DNA of 64,000 nucleotides from Paracoccaceae bacterium (GCA_026989355.1 JALSJM010000002.1:434001-498000); one strand, 5' to 3'. Positions 34,691-44,342 are shown, counted from the stretch's first letter. Notes: a model not told the origin generated them from the letters alone. Numbers and translations: made by a program.

Positions 34691-35758
34691 TTATTGCTGC
34701 TGCTCCCAAGTCTTTTCAAGCACCCTCAACCAATTACGGTAGCACAGCTTCTCGATCAGGCCTTCGCCATATCCGTGGGCGCGCATCGCCCTGCGCAGGG
34801 CAGGCAGTCCGGCGGCATCGCCGATTTTCGCAGGCATCAGCGCCCCGTCGAAATCCGAACCGAAACCCACGCGATCTTCACCAAGATGCGCGATCAGATA
34901 GTCAAGATGCCTCAGCACGGTTTCAAGCGGCACATCGGCGCGCATCTGACCATCGGCACGCAGGAAGGCGGCGGCGAAGTTGAGGCCTACCATGCCATCG
35001 CTTTCTGCGATCATGGCAAGCTGGCTGTCGGTCAGGTTGCGCGCATGGGGGCAGATGGCATGGACATTCGAATGCGTTGCCACCAGAGGTGCATTGCTGA
35101 GCCGCGCCACATCGCGAAAGCCGGCCGCGTTCATATGAGAAAGGTCGATCATGATTCCCAGTTCGTTGCACCGCCTTACAAGGCGCCGCCCCGCATCTGT
35201 CAGCCCCGGCCCCCTGTCGGGGCCGGCCGGAAAGGCGAAGGGCACGCCGTGGCCGAAGATTGTCGGTCGGCTCCACACCGGCCCGAGCGAACGCAACCCT
35301 GCCGCATGCAGCACATCAAGGACATGCAGATCGGGATCGATTGCCTCGGCACCTTCCAGATGCACGATTGCTGCCAACGTTCCCCCGGAAAGGCAGTTGC
35401 GGATATCGGCAACGCTGCGGCATATCTTCAGAGCTTCGAGCTGTTCGAGGCGCAACAGGATCGCGGCCTGTTCGATTGCTGCCGACAATGACCTGCCCTG
35501 CTCGAGCGGAGGGGGCAACGGCAGATCATAGCTGGCGGCACACATTTCGGCGTATTGGTCGGCGCGGTCATCGGGCGAGGGCACATAGATTGCAAAGAAA
35601 CCGCCGCCCAGCCCTCCCTTTTTCGCACGTGGCAGGTCCACATGCCCGCCGCGCCCTTCAAGAAAGGCGGGTGCGGCCTTTACGCCGCCTTCCGAAAAAA
35701 GCCGGAGCAATACATCATTGTGGCCATCGAAGATCAGTGGTTGGGTTTCACGGTCCAT
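34691..35758 (-). CDS. M19 membrane dipeptidase family protein
   Basis: 355 residues; zinc dipeptidase of the renal dipeptidase family. Metal ligands are seen in FDGHNDVLLR (residues about 9-18), VHLEGAEAI, IDLSHMN, ATHSNVHAI and GFGSDFDG near residue 310. Family members hydrolyse L-D and L-L dipeptides such as Cys-Gly. No signal peptide is visible, so it likely acts in the cytoplasm on imported peptides. First gene of the operon with the peptide ABC transporter; AAGGAG upstream of the ATG. Confidence 0.93.
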   Translation of the reverse strand: MDRETQPLIFDGHNDVLLRLFSEGGVKAAPAFLEGRGGHVDLPRAKKGGLGGGFFAIYVPSPDDRADQYAEMCAASYDLPLPPPLEQGRSLSAAIEQAAILLRLEQLEALKICRSVADIRNCLSGGTLAAIVHLEGAEAIDPDLHVLDVLHAAGLRSLGPVWSRPTIFGHGVPFAFPAGPDRGPGLTDAGRRLVRRCNELGIMIDLSHMNAAGFRDVARLSNAPLVATHSNVHAICPHARNLTDSQLAMIAESDGMVGLNFAAAFLRADGQMRADVPLETVLRHLDYLIAHLGEDRVGFGSDFDGALMPAKIGDAAGLPALRRAMRAHGYGEGLIEKLCYRNWLRVLEKTWEQQQ

Positions 35759-35858
35759 TCCCGGCTCTCCTTCCCGTGGTATATCACTTTTACGTTGACG
35801 GGGTTGCGGTTGGCGGGCAAGGGCTTAGGTTGCGGCAGACGGAAAACCGGAGGGTTTC

Positions 35859-37223
35859 ATGCGGGCAGCATTCCTTGTTGTGTGTCAGGTCATCGTGTTT
35901 GTGTTCCTGACGCGGGTGATTTCGGGGCCGGCCGCTGCGGCGAATGATGTCAGCACCTTTACCCTTGAAAACGGCATGGAGATCGTTGTGATCGAGGATC
36001 ACCGTGCTCCTGTCGTGGTGCACATGGTGTGGTACAAGGCCGGGGCGGCCGATGAAAAGCCGGGCGTTTCGGGTGTGGCACATTTTCTGGAGCACTTGTT
36101 GTTCAAGGCCACCGAAAACATGGAGGCGGGCGAGCTTTCGGCAACGGTTGCCGAAAACGGTGGTTCGGACAATGCCTTCACCACACAGGATGCCACCGCC
36201 TATTTCCAGCGTGTTTCAAGTGATCGTCTGGAGCTGATGATGCGGATGGAGGCCGACCGCATGCGCAACCTGAAGCTCACCGAGCAGGACATTGCCACCG
36301 AACGCAACGTCATTCTGGAAGAGCGCAACATGCGGGTCGAAAACAATCCGGGTGCATTGTTTTCCGAACAACGCCGGGCCGCGCAATATCTGAATCATCC
36401 CTACGGCATTCCGGTGATCGGCTGGAAACACGAGGCCGAAAGGCTTTCGCGTGGGGATGCGCTTGAATTCTATCGCCGCTATTACGCGCCGAACAATGCG
36501 ATCCTGATCGTTGCCGGTGATGTGGATCCGGCCGAGGTGTTCGCGATGGCCCGGCGGTATTACGGTCCGCTTCGGCCAACGGCCGGCCTGTCTCCGCGCA
36601 GTCGCCCGCAGGAGCCACTCCAGCTTTCCGAACGCCGGCTTCGCTTTCGTGATCCGCGGGTGGCTCAGCCCTATGTGGCGCGCAGCTATCTGGCACCGGA
36701 ACGCGACCCGGGCAATCAGAAGGAAGCTGCGGCGCTGGTGCTTCTGGCGCAGATCCTGGGGGGCAATCCGACAACATCATTCCTGGCCCGCAAGCTGCAG
36801 TTCGAAACGAAAACCGCGATCTTTGCCGGAGCGTTTTATGACGGAACGTCGCTGGATGATACCACTTTCAGTCTGATGGTCGTGCTGAGTGAGGGCATAA
36901 GCCACCAAGAGGGCGAACAGGCTCTGGATGAGGCAATCGCATCCTTCCTGCAGGAAGGCGTCGATCCGCAGGATCTGGAGCGGGTGAAGATACAGCTGCG
37001 CGCCGCATACATATACGAAAGCGACAACGTGCAATCGCTGGCACGCCGTTACGGCATGGCACTGACCGCGGGTCTCACGATCGATGACATCCGCCAGTGG
37101 CCCGGGATCCTGCAGCAGACAAGCGAAGAGGACATCATGGCTGCGGCCCGGCGCCTGTTTGACAGGCGCCGGGCCGTGACCGGCTGGCTCATGCGCTCCG
37201 AAACCACGGAGGCCATCCGATGA
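35859..37223 (+). CDS. M16 zinc peptidase, catalytic partner
   Basis: 454 residues. N-terminal signal peptide or anchor (residues 1-28, ending GPAAAA). The inverted zinc motif HFLEH is near residue 79 with the downstream acidic ligand in the EADRMRNLKL...ATERNVILEER region, so it is catalytically complete. Second M16 half at residues about 240-430. GGAGGG precedes the ATG. Predicted periplasmic. It pairs with the following gene, like the two-subunit M16 peptidases of Sphingomonas. Confidence 0.92.
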   Translation: MRAAFLVVCQVIVFVFLTRVISGPAAAANDVSTFTLENGMEIVVIEDHRAPVVVHMVWYKAGAADEKPGVSGVAHFLEHLLFKATENMEAGELSATVAENGGSDNAFTTQDATAYFQRVSSDRLELMMRMEADRMRNLKLTEQDIATERNVILEERNMRVENNPGALFSEQRRAAQYLNHPYGIPVIGWKHEAERLSRGDALEFYRRYYAPNNAILIVAGDVDPAEVFAMARRYYGPLRPTAGLSPRSRPQEPLQLSERRLRFRDPRVAQPYVARSYLAPERDPGNQKEAAALVLLAQILGGNPTTSFLARKLQFETKTAIFAGAFYDGTSLDDTTFSLMVVLSEGISHQEGEQALDEAIASFLQEGVDPQDLERVKIQLRAAYIYESDNVQSLARRYGMALTAGLTIDDIRQWPGILQQTSEEDIMAAARRLFDRRRAVTGWLMRSETTEAIR

Positions 37224-38551
37224 ACCGTATCACAGGCGCCTTTCACGGTGTTCTGGCTGTTGCCATGGGGCTTGTTCTGCTTTTCGCTGCGCCGCTCAGG
37301 GCCGAAGTGGACATTCAGGAGATCACCACCCCCGGTGGTTTCCGGGTCTGGCTGGTCGAAGAGCAGGCAATCCCTTTCGTGGCGCTCGAGATCCGCTTTC
37401 GCGGCGGTGCCAGCCTTGATATGCCCGGCAAGCGGGGCGCCATCAATCTGATGACCGCCACGCTGGAAGAAGGTGCCGGCGATCTCGATGCTCGCGCCTT
37501 TGCCGCAAGGCGTGACAGTCTTGCCGCAGAACTGCATTTCGATGTGGGGCCCGATGCGCTTTCGGTTTCGGCAAAGATGTTGAGCGAAAACCGCACCGAG
37601 GCGGCAGAACTTCTGCGGCTTGCGCTGAATGAGCCGCGCTTTGATCAGGATGCAGTGGACCGGGTGCGCCATCAGGTTCTGTCGATCATCCGCTCCGATC
37701 AGAAGGATCCCGACAGCATCGCCTTTCAGACATTCAACAGGCTGGCCTTTGGTGAACATCCCTATGGCAGTTCGATCAACGGTACGATCGAGAGCGTCTC
37801 GGCACTGACGCGCGAGGACCTGGTCGAGGCCAGAAACCGGGTTATTGCACGGGATCGGGTTCATGTCGCGGCGGTTGGCGATATCACCCCGGACGAACTG
37901 TCCGAACTGGTTGACGGCCTGCTGTCCGGTCTGCCCGCCAGGGGTGCCCCGATGCCGCCCGAAGCCCCCTGGCTTCTGGAGGGCGGCCAGACGGTGGTGC
38001 CATTCGAAACCCCGCAATCGGTGGCTGTGTTCGGCGCACCGGGCATCGGCATGGACGATCCCGATTTCTTTGCTGCCTATGTGCTGACCGAAATCGTTGG
38101 CGGCAGCGGTCTGCAATCGCGGTTGATGAAGGAGGTGCGCGAAAGGCGCGGCCTGACTTACGGCGTCTATGCCTATCTGGCCGATCGTGTTCTTGCCGAT
38201 ACGCTGATGGGGCATGTGGCCAGCGCCAATGATCGAATCGCCAGCGCGATCAAGGTGATCCGTGGCGAATGGGAGCGCCTTCAGCGCGAAGGTGTGAGCG
38301 CCGAGGAACTGGCGCGGGCAAAGCGCTATATGACGGGGGCGTATCCGTTGCGTTTCGATGGCAATGGTCCGATCGCCAACATTCTGGTGGGCATGCAGAT
38401 GCGGGGCATGCCGCCCGATTACATCAATATCCGCAACGCACGGATCGAAGCCGTGACCCTTGAGGATATCCAGCGCGTGATCCGGCGCCTTTACCGCCCT
38501 GAAAAGCTGCATTTCGTGGTGGTTGGCCAGCCGCAGGGGCTTGGCGAATAG
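37220..38551 (+). CDS. M16 peptidase family protein, non-catalytic partner
   Basis: 443 residues with signal peptide (cleavage after APLRA). The position of HxxEH holds NLMTATLEEG, so zinc ligands are missing. The C-terminal half has RERRGLTYGVYAY, the Arg/Tyr motif that contributes to substrate binding in the partner subunit. Overlaps the catalytic gene as ATGA, which fits an obligate heterodimer with zinc on one subunit and the R/Y pair on the other. Confidence 0.92.
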   Translation: MNRITGAFHGVLAVAMGLVLLFAAPLRAEVDIQEITTPGGFRVWLVEEQAIPFVALEIRFRGGASLDMPGKRGAINLMTATLEEGAGDLDARAFAARRDSLAAELHFDVGPDALSVSAKMLSENRTEAAELLRLALNEPRFDQDAVDRVRHQVLSIIRSDQKDPDSIAFQTFNRLAFGEHPYGSSINGTIESVSALTREDLVEARNRVIARDRVHVAAVGDITPDELSELVDGLLSGLPARGAPMPPEAPWLLEGGQTVVPFETPQSVAVFGAPGIGMDDPDFFAAYVLTEIVGGSGLQSRLMKEVRERRGLTYGVYAYLADRVLADTLMGHVASANDRIASAIKVIRGEWERLQREGVSAEELARAKRYMTGAYPLRFDGNGPIANILVGMQMRGMPPDYINIRNARIEAVTLEDIQRVIRRLYRPEKLHFVVVGQPQGLGE

Positions 38552-38582
38552 CGCAAACTGCCGGCTGGCCGAATCGCGGTTG

Positions 38583-38607
38583 CTCATGCTACACCTTGTA
38601 GCATGAG
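38583..38607. repeat. Perfect 11-bp inverted repeat containing the mutL start codon
   Basis: CTCATGCTACA (38583-38593), CCT, TGTAGCATGAG (38597-38607). The presumed mutL ATG (38603-38605) is inside the right arm, and no ribosome site precedes it. The transcript would fold into an 11-bp hairpin with a three-base loop over the start. It may be a translational block, a protein operator, or the 3' end structure of the M16 operon; there is no T-run. Confidence 0.7.
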
Positions 38608-40495
38608 TGCAAGCGCCCCCAATATGGGCCGATCAGGTCCCGGTTTTCGCCCGCGTATCCGCCAGCTTGACGAAGCTGCGGTCAATCGCATCGCTGCTGG
38701 CGAGGTGGTGGAACGGCCGGCGAGCGCCGTGAAGGAGCTGGTGGAGAACGCGCTTGATGCAGGCGCACAACGGGTGGAAATCGCCATTGCCGATGGTGGC
38801 AAGACGCTGATCCGGGTTTCCGACGATGGCTGTGGCATGCTGCCCGAAGAGCTTCCGCTGGCGCTGTCACGCCATGCCACCTCGAAGATCGACGGTTCGG
38901 ATCTTCTGAACATTCACAGCTTCGGATTTCGTGGCGAGGCGCTGCCTTCGCTTGGTGCCGTGGGGCGGCTTGTCATCGTTTCGCGGGTGGCAGGCGGCGA
39001 AGGTGCGCGCATCACGGTTTCCGGGGGAAAGGTGGGTTCGCTCGGCCCTGCCGCACGCGCTCCAGGTACCACGGTCGAGCTGCGCGACCTGTTTCATGCA
39101 ACACCTGCGCGCCTCAAGTTCCTGCGCTCCGATCGTGCCGAAACCCGGGCCATCAACGATGTGGTAAAGCGGCTGGCCATGGCCGCCCCCGGCGTCGGGT
39201 TCACACTGCGTGATGTTTCGGGCGGTGGAGAAGGGCGCGTCAGCTTTCGCGCCGATCCCTGCCCCGGCGATCTGTTTGCTGCGCTGCCGGCGCGTCTGCG
39301 TCGGGTCATGGGTGCCGAATTCGTGGAAAATGCCCTGCCGATCGAAGCCGAGCGCGAAGGTTTCCGCCTTGTCGGCCATGCGGCGCTGCCCACCTATTCG
39401 CGCGGGGCGGCGGTGGCGCAGTATTTTCTTGTCAACCGCCGGCCGGTGCGTGACAAACTGCTGCTGGGCGCCTTGCGGGGGGCCTATGCCGATTTTCTGC
39501 CTGCGGGGCGCCATCCGGCGGCCGTTCTGTTCATCGATTGCGATCCTCGTCAGGTCGATGTGAATGTGCACCCTGCCAAGGCCGAGGTGCGGTTTCGTGC
39601 GCCAGGCGTTGTGCGTGGCCTGATCATTTCGGCGCTGCGCCATGCGCTGGCCGAGGCTGGCCATCGGGCATCGAGCACGGTGGCGGGGATGGCGCTGGGG
39701 GCCTTCCGTTCCGGCCTGGTGCAGGGCAACGCGGGGGGCAGCGGTCAGCATCATGCGAAGGGGCGCCTCCTGGCTGATCGTTCTGCGCAGCGGGTTCTGG
39801 CTGCCAGCTCTGCCGTGCAGGCGCCACAGGATGCCACCCCCGGTTTTGCCGAAATGGCCGCACCATCGGCGCGTTTCGAGCCGTTACCCGAGGAAGAGGG
39901 TTCTGCCGGCGAAGATCTGCCCCTTGGCGCGGCGTGTGCCCAGATACACGAAAACTATATCATCGCCCAGACATGCGACGGCCTGGTGATCGTGGATCAG
40001 CATGCGGCGCATGAACGGCTGGTTTATGAAAGGCTCAAGCGACAGGCGGAAGAGCAGGGTATCCGGACGCAGGCACTGCTGATACCCGATATCGTGGAGA
40101 TGAGCGAAAGCGATGCGGCGCTTTTGCTGGAGCAGGCCGATGATCTGGCGGGCCTTGGCCTGGTGATCGAACCATTCGGCCGTGGTGCGGTTGCAGTGCG
40201 TGAAACACCCGCGATCCTGGGAGAGGTGGATACACATGCCCTTCTGCACGACATACTGGACGAGATTGCCGATCTGGGTGAAGCGCAGGTGCTGAAGGCG
40301 CGGATCGATTCGATCCTCAGCCGCATGGCCTGCCACGGCTCGGTGCGTTCGGGCCGGCGCATGAGGGTGGAAGAAATGAATGCGCTGCTGCGTGAAATGG
40401 AAGCCACGCCTCATTCCGGTCAGTGCAATCATGGCCGCCCCACCCATGTGGAGCTGAAGCTTGCCGATATCGAAAAGCTGTTTGGCCGCAGGTAG
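38603..40495 (+). CDS. mutL: DNA mismatch repair endonuclease MutL
   Basis: 630 residues. N-terminal GHKL ATPase: [38 protein letters not shown] and [10 protein letters not shown]. The C-terminal domain has the metal-binding endonuclease motif [12 protein letters not shown] near residue 465 plus [11 protein letters not shown] and [11 protein letters not shown], so the protein should nick DNA itself, as in bacteria lacking MutH. The start is uncertain: ATG 38603 lies in a perfect inverted repeat without ribosome site, and ATG 38624 is the next option. Confidence 0.95.
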   Translation: MSASAPNMGRSGPGFRPRIRQLDEAAVNRIAAGEVVERPASAVKELVENALDAGAQRVEIAIADGGKTLIRVSDDGCGMLPEELPLALSRHATSKIDGSDLLNIHSFGFRGEALPSLGAVGRLVIVSRVAGGEGARITVSGGKVGSLGPAARAPGTTVELRDLFHATPARLKFLRSDRAETRAINDVVKRLAMAAPGVGFTLRDVSGGGEGRVSFRADPCPGDLFAALPARLRRVMGAEFVENALPIEAEREGFRLVGHAALPTYSRGAAVAQYFLVNRRPVRDKLLLGALRGAYADFLPAGRHPAAVLFIDCDPRQVDVNVHPAKAEVRFRAPGVVRGLIISALRHALAEAGHRASSTVAGMALGAFRSGLVQGNAGGSGQHHAKGRLLADRSAQRVLAASSAVQAPQDATPGFAEMAAPSARFEPLPEEEGSAGEDLPLGAACAQIHENYIIAQTCDGLVIVDQHAAHERLVYERLKRQAEEQGIRTQALLIPDIVEMSESDAALLLEQADDLAGLGLVIEPFGRGAVAVRETPAILGEVDTHALLHDILDEIADLGEAQVLKARIDSILSRMACHGSVRSGRRMRVEEMNALLREMEATPHSGQCNHGRPTHVELKLADIEKLFGRR

Positions 40496-40504
40496 GATGA
40501 GCCG

Positions 40505-41683
40505 GTGATCGGGATCGGAAGTCATGGTCTCTCGCTGGGCGATCCGCTGGTGATCGCCGCGCTTGCCGGTGCCGGCGTGCTGCTGGTTCTGATCGTTCTT
40601 CTGGTGATGGCGGTGCGTGCCTCCCGCCGTGCCGCCCGTCAGGGTGAGCCGCTTGCACGCCACATGAACATGCTTGCCGAGCGGGTGCGGATCCTGTCGG
40701 AGGGCCAGTCGCAGCTTTCGGGGGGGCTGCAAAGCGTGGCTCAGACACAGGCCACCGCGCAGACCCAGATGATGGCGCTGATGGAGCAGCGTCTGGCCGA
40801 GGTGCAGCAACGCCTGAGCGAGAGCGTGCACGGCAGCGCCGTGAAGACCACCCGCTCTCTGGCCGAGCTTCAGGAACGTCTCGCAACCATCGACAAGGCT
40901 CAGGCCAATATCGAGAAGCTGTCAGGAAATGTTCTGAGCCTGCAGGATATCCTGTCCAACAAGCAGACACGCGGAGCCTTTGGCGAGATCCAGTTGCATG
41001 ATATCGTGCAAAAAGCCTTGCCGAAGGACAGTTACCGCATGCAGGTCACGCTTTCGAATGGCAAACGTGCCGATTGTCTGATCGACCTGCCCAATCCGCC
41101 GGGCCCGATCGTGATCGACAGCAAGTTTCCCCTCGAATCCTACGAGGCATTGCGCAGGGCGGACAGCGAGCGCGCCGCTGCAGAGGCCGCGCGGGCCTTT
41201 CGCACTGCGGTGCGTGCCCATATCAGGGCCATTGCCGAACGCTATGTCATCGAGGGCGAAACAGCCGACGGGGCGTTGATGTTCCTGCCGTCCGAAGCCG
41301 TCTATGCCGAACTTCACGCGAATTTTCCCGAGGTGGTGCGCGACGGTTTCGAAGCGCGGGTGTGGATTGTGTCACCCACAACCTGCATGGCCACGCTCAA
41401 CACCATGCGTGCCATCCTGAAGGATGCACGGATGCGCGAGCAGGCCGGCGCGATCCGCAAGACGCTGCGCCAGTTGCACCGTGATGTCGAGATGGTGGTT
41501 GAGCGGGTGGGCAAGCTCAACACCCATTTCAATCAGGCACGCGCCGATCTGGACGGGATCGGCGTGGCCGCCGAGCGGGCGGGCAAACGCGCGGCGCGGC
41601 TCGACAGTTTCGATTTCGAGGAACTGGCGCCATCCGGCGCCGGTTCTCAAAACCCGGTGCCGCTCGGAAAATCCGGCGACTGA
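40505..41683 (+). CDS. rmuC: DNA recombination protein RmuC
   Basis: 392 residues from GTG 40505 (AGGA upstream, nine bases after mutL). One N-terminal membrane segment (LVIAALAGAGVLLVLIVLLVMAV), a coiled coil (residues about 50-140) and the RmuC nuclease-like core: LSNKQTRGAFGEIQLHDIV, PIVIDSKFPLESYEAL, DGALMFLPSEAVYAEL and VWIVSPTTCMATLNTM. The family limits DNA inversions and has a PD-(D/E)XK-like fold. Likely co-transcribed with mutL, a genome-stability pair. Confidence 0.93.
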   Translation: MIGIGSHGLSLGDPLVIAALAGAGVLLVLIVLLVMAVRASRRAARQGEPLARHMNMLAERVRILSEGQSQLSGGLQSVAQTQATAQTQMMALMEQRLAEVQQRLSESVHGSAVKTTRSLAELQERLATIDKAQANIEKLSGNVLSLQDILSNKQTRGAFGEIQLHDIVQKALPKDSYRMQVTLSNGKRADCLIDLPNPPGPIVIDSKFPLESYEALRRADSERAAAEAARAFRTAVRAHIRAIAERYVIEGETADGALMFLPSEAVYAELHANFPEVVRDGFEARVWIVSPTTCMATLNTMRAILKDARMREQAGAIRKTLRQLHRDVEMVVERVGKLNTHFNQARADLDGIGVAAERAGKRAARLDSFDFEELAPSGAGSQNPVPLGKSGD

Positions 41684-41734
41684 TCTTCCAAAGCAAATGC
41701 CATTCGTGCATTCTGCCGATACGGAGGAACGCTC

Positions 41735-42127
41735 ATGCTGGAAATCAGCACCAACAAGATAGCCAGGGTCATTCTGCGGGCACGCGAGCTGGGCGCCAGG
41801 GTGGGGAGGTGGGACAGCCCGGCCGATGATGCGGATGCCGAAACCATCCTGGAGGGGCGCCCGAGCGATGCTACTGAACAGGAACTGCGTCAGTATATTG
41901 CCGATCTGAACAGGGACGAACAGGCCAGCCTGGTTGCGGTGATGTGGATCGGACGCGATACCTTTGCAGCCAGCGAACTGGATGAAGCGCTTCGCACCGC
42001 CAGGGAAGAGGCGATATCGCCCACCGAAGATTACCTTCTGGGCATACCCTTGCTTGCGGATTTCCTTGAAAGCGGTCTGGAGGCGCTGGGCTATTCCGTT
42101 GATGAGGTGGAACAGGGGATACGTTAG
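41735..42127 (+). CDS. DUF3775 domain-containing protein
   Basis: 130 residues matching DUF3775, a small alphaproteobacterial family of unknown function. The conserved parts are the N-terminal LEISTNKIARVILRARELG, QELRQYIADLNRDEQASLVAVMWIGRDTF in the centre, and PLLADFLESGLEALGYSVDEVE at the end. Acidic and probably soluble. GGAGGAAC before the ATG. It follows rmuC by 51 bases and is convergent with the saccharopine dehydrogenase gene. Confidence 0.85.
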   Translation: MLEISTNKIARVILRARELGARVGRWDSPADDADAETILEGRPSDATEQELRQYIADLNRDEQASLVAVMWIGRDTFAASELDEALRTAREEAISPTEDYLLGIPLLADFLESGLEALGYSVDEVEQGIR

Positions 42128-42129
42128 GT

Positions 42130-43275
42130 TCAAGCCAGATGATCGACAATCACGAGATGCTGGGCCAGATGTTCGATTTCTGCAAGCCAGCGCAGCACCA
42201 GCCGCAGATCATCGGGAGCTGCCGAAACCCCGGGTGAAATTTCGCGTCTGAGCACGGACTGCACTGCAAAGGACACCGGTTGTGATACCAGCCGGGCCAT
42301 GGCCGAGCCGCGCAGGTCGCCCCAGGCATCCATTGCATAGGTCTTGTGATAGACGGGGATACCGTCCTTTTCGGCTTTCAGCCCCACGCATATGATCACG
42401 CGGTCGGGTTCGCCTTCATCATAGGCGTATTTCGCCCACAGTTCGTCGGAAAGGGCTTTCAGCCGAGCTTCGCCTGCGGGGCCTTCGAGATGCTCGATCT
42501 CGGCGAACAGATCGGCCCAGGCTGCAGCCCAGCCGTTCAGCCTCAGCGTTCCGCGCACGAATTCGCGGATCTTCCAGACCGGGTCGAAATGGTACTGGGC
42601 GATGAAGGGCAGGGAATCACGGTTGGGATAAACCTCGAAGGTTTCGGGCTGCGGCAGCGGGGCATCATAGCTTCGGAGGGCATCCCACGGGCGGGCCACC
42701 TCAAGCTCGGCATATTCGCGGATCGAACGCGAAGGCGCGCGTAACGCCTTCAGCACACCAAGCGGCGACCAGCTGAACTTGTATCGAAAGGCATTCGGAA
42801 TCTTCGGCACGCCACCGCAATAGGAAATGAAGGAAACATGATTGCCGGAAGCATATGCAGGGCTTTTGCGGTAATCGGCAACCAGCCAGTGCGCCATCAG
42901 GTGATCGATACCGGGGTCCAGCCCCACTTCGTTTACCAGCGCCACCTCAGCCATGCGGGCCTGGGTATCGAGTGCACGCATTTCGGGCGATATATAGCTT
43001 GATGATACGAAATGTGCCCCTTTGGTGATCGCGATCTGCGCAAGGGGCACATGCATGTCGCCCGGCAGCATGGACACCACTACATCGCCCGCTTCAAGCG
43101 CATCTGCAAGAGTGTCCGTGTCAAGGGGAGAGATCCGGTCGGTCAGATCGCCAACGGCTGCCCCGGCCTTTTCAGGGGTGCGGTTCCACACTCTTACATC
43201 TTCGCCTTCCTCGATCAGCCGGCGCAGGCCGGGAATGGAGGAAAGGCCGGTGCCGCACCAGTGGATCATGGTCAT
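42130..43275 (-). CDS. Saccharopine dehydrogenase, glutamate-forming (SDH/Lys9-like)
   Basis: Splits saccharopine to glutamate and aminoadipate semialdehyde. 381 residues from ATG 43275. It has an N-terminal NAD-binding region (HWCGTGLSSIPGLRRLIEEGEDVRVWNRT), then GDVVVSMLPGDMHVPLA, NEVGLDPGIDHLMAHW and the saccharopine-binding SYCGGVPKIPNAFRYKFSWSP region. The start overlaps the LKR-like stop as ATGA, so the two enzymes of the saccharopine route are made together. Confidence 0.88.
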   Translation of the reverse strand: MTMIHWCGTGLSSIPGLRRLIEEGEDVRVWNRTPEKAGAAVGDLTDRISPLDTDTLADALEAGDVVVSMLPGDMHVPLAQIAITKGAHFVSSSYISPEMRALDTQARMAEVALVNEVGLDPGIDHLMAHWLVADYRKSPAYASGNHVSFISYCGGVPKIPNAFRYKFSWSPLGVLKALRAPSRSIREYAELEVARPWDALRSYDAPLPQPETFEVYPNRDSLPFIAQYHFDPVWKIREFVRGTLRLNGWAAAWADLFAEIEHLEGPAGEARLKALSDELWAKYAYDEGEPDRVIICVGLKAEKDGIPVYHKTYAMDAWGDLRGSAMARLVSQPVSFAVQSVLRREISPGVSAAPDDLRLVLRWLAEIEHLAQHLVIVDHLA

Positions 43276-44342
43276 GCCGGTGTTCCTTTCAGGGCTTGGG
43301 TATGACGGATGAATTCGGCCTTTGTCCGCCCCCATGCACCGCGATCCGGTGCATCGAGGGTCAGAAGCCAGGGCAGCAGCTGATTCGCGAAATCGCGTGA
43401 GGATTCCAGAGGCAGTAGCGAGGGCAGGTTGTCGATGGCCATCACGTCGAGCGGTGGGGCATCATGCACGCGCAGGGCCGGTTCCGCCCAGGTGGTGGCG
43501 CGGTCATACACCCGCACGGGCGAGAAATCGCTTTCGGGATCGCAGGCGATATCGCCGATCACCCGCAGTTTGCGCGAGGCGCTTCCGGCATTGTCCGCCA
43601 CGAACACCGGTGTGCCGGTCCGTGCCAGGATGCAGTTGAAGAACAGCGCATGTTCCAGAACTTCGGGAAAGGGGCCGCCATGGGCAGTTTCGGCCATGTC
43701 CCACCTTGTGACGGAAACGCCCATCTTGGCACAGAGATCCCCCGCCCCGGAGCCTGTCCGTCCAAGCGCGCCGATGATCAGCGCATCGGGGCGCGGCGTG
43801 CCGGTGGCATCGAGGCAAGCCGAAAGATCGCAGAGCAGGGCATCCTTCTTCGGCCAGGCCTGCACGGGCGGGCAGATATCGCCCTTTTCCTGGGCAGCCC
43901 AGGCCAGAAGGCTGACAGCCGCCCCCGCAAACCCGGCCCAATAGCCGAAAGCGGCCACGCGGCGGCCCTGATCGTCAACCAGATATTCCAGATCATGCAG
44001 CGTGCCCCCCCCTGCGATGAAGCGGCGCAGAAGGCGCTGCCCGGCAGGCTGCCCCTTGTAGGCATGCCCGAACATGATGTGGCGATGGACAAGCGGCGTG
44101 TTGTCATCGGGCAGTTCCTTCAACCCCAGGATGATTGCTTCACGGGGGGCCTCGGGCCAGCAGAAGGCGGGCACGATCTCGCAGCCTGCATCGCGATAGG
44201 ATTCGATGCCCAATATCCGGGTGGGGCTGTCTTCGACGGTAACGTGAAAGCCCCGTTCGATCAGGCGCCGGGCGCCTTCGGGTGTCAGCCCCGCGCGCTC
44301 TTCGTTGGGGCGTTGCTCGGCGCGCATCCACAGATGTGTCAT
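43272..44342 (-). CDS. Saccharopine dehydrogenase, lysine-forming type (LKR/Lys1-like)
   Basis: 356 residues of the AlaDh/PNT-like Lys1 family. The N-terminus MRAEQRPNEERAGLTPEGARRLIERGF is diagnostic, followed by ILGLKELPDDNTPLVHRHIMFGHAYKGQ, and RPDALIIGALGRTGSGAGDL in the nucleotide-binding half. In an operon with a Lys9-like enzyme it most likely runs as lysine-ketoglutarate reductase, condensing lysine and 2-oxoglutarate for degradation; diaminopimelate synthesis of lysine is expected in this group (asd is present). AGGAGG precedes the ATG. Confidence 0.88.
   Translation of the reverse strand: MTHLWMRAEQRPNEERAGLTPEGARRLIERGFHVTVEDSPTRILGIESYRDAGCEIVPAFCWPEAPREAIILGLKELPDDNTPLVHRHIMFGHAYKGQPAGQRLLRRFIAGGGTLHDLEYLVDDQGRRVAAFGYWAGFAGAAVSLLAWAAQEKGDICPPVQAWPKKDALLCDLSACLDATGTPRPDALIIGALGRTGSGAGDLCAKMGVSVTRWDMAETAHGGPFPEVLEHALFFNCILARTGTPVFVADNAGSASRKLRVIGDIACDPESDFSPVRVYDRATTWAEPALRVHDAPPLDVMAIDNLPSLLPLESSRDFANQLLPWLLTLDAPDRGAWGRTKAEFIRHTQALKGTPA

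Noticed and set aside
37049-38587. 512-codon minus-strand frame across the second M16 gene
   Set aside because: Antisense shadow; translation is His/Gln/Arg-rich without a fold, while the plus strand has a signal peptide and M16 motifs.
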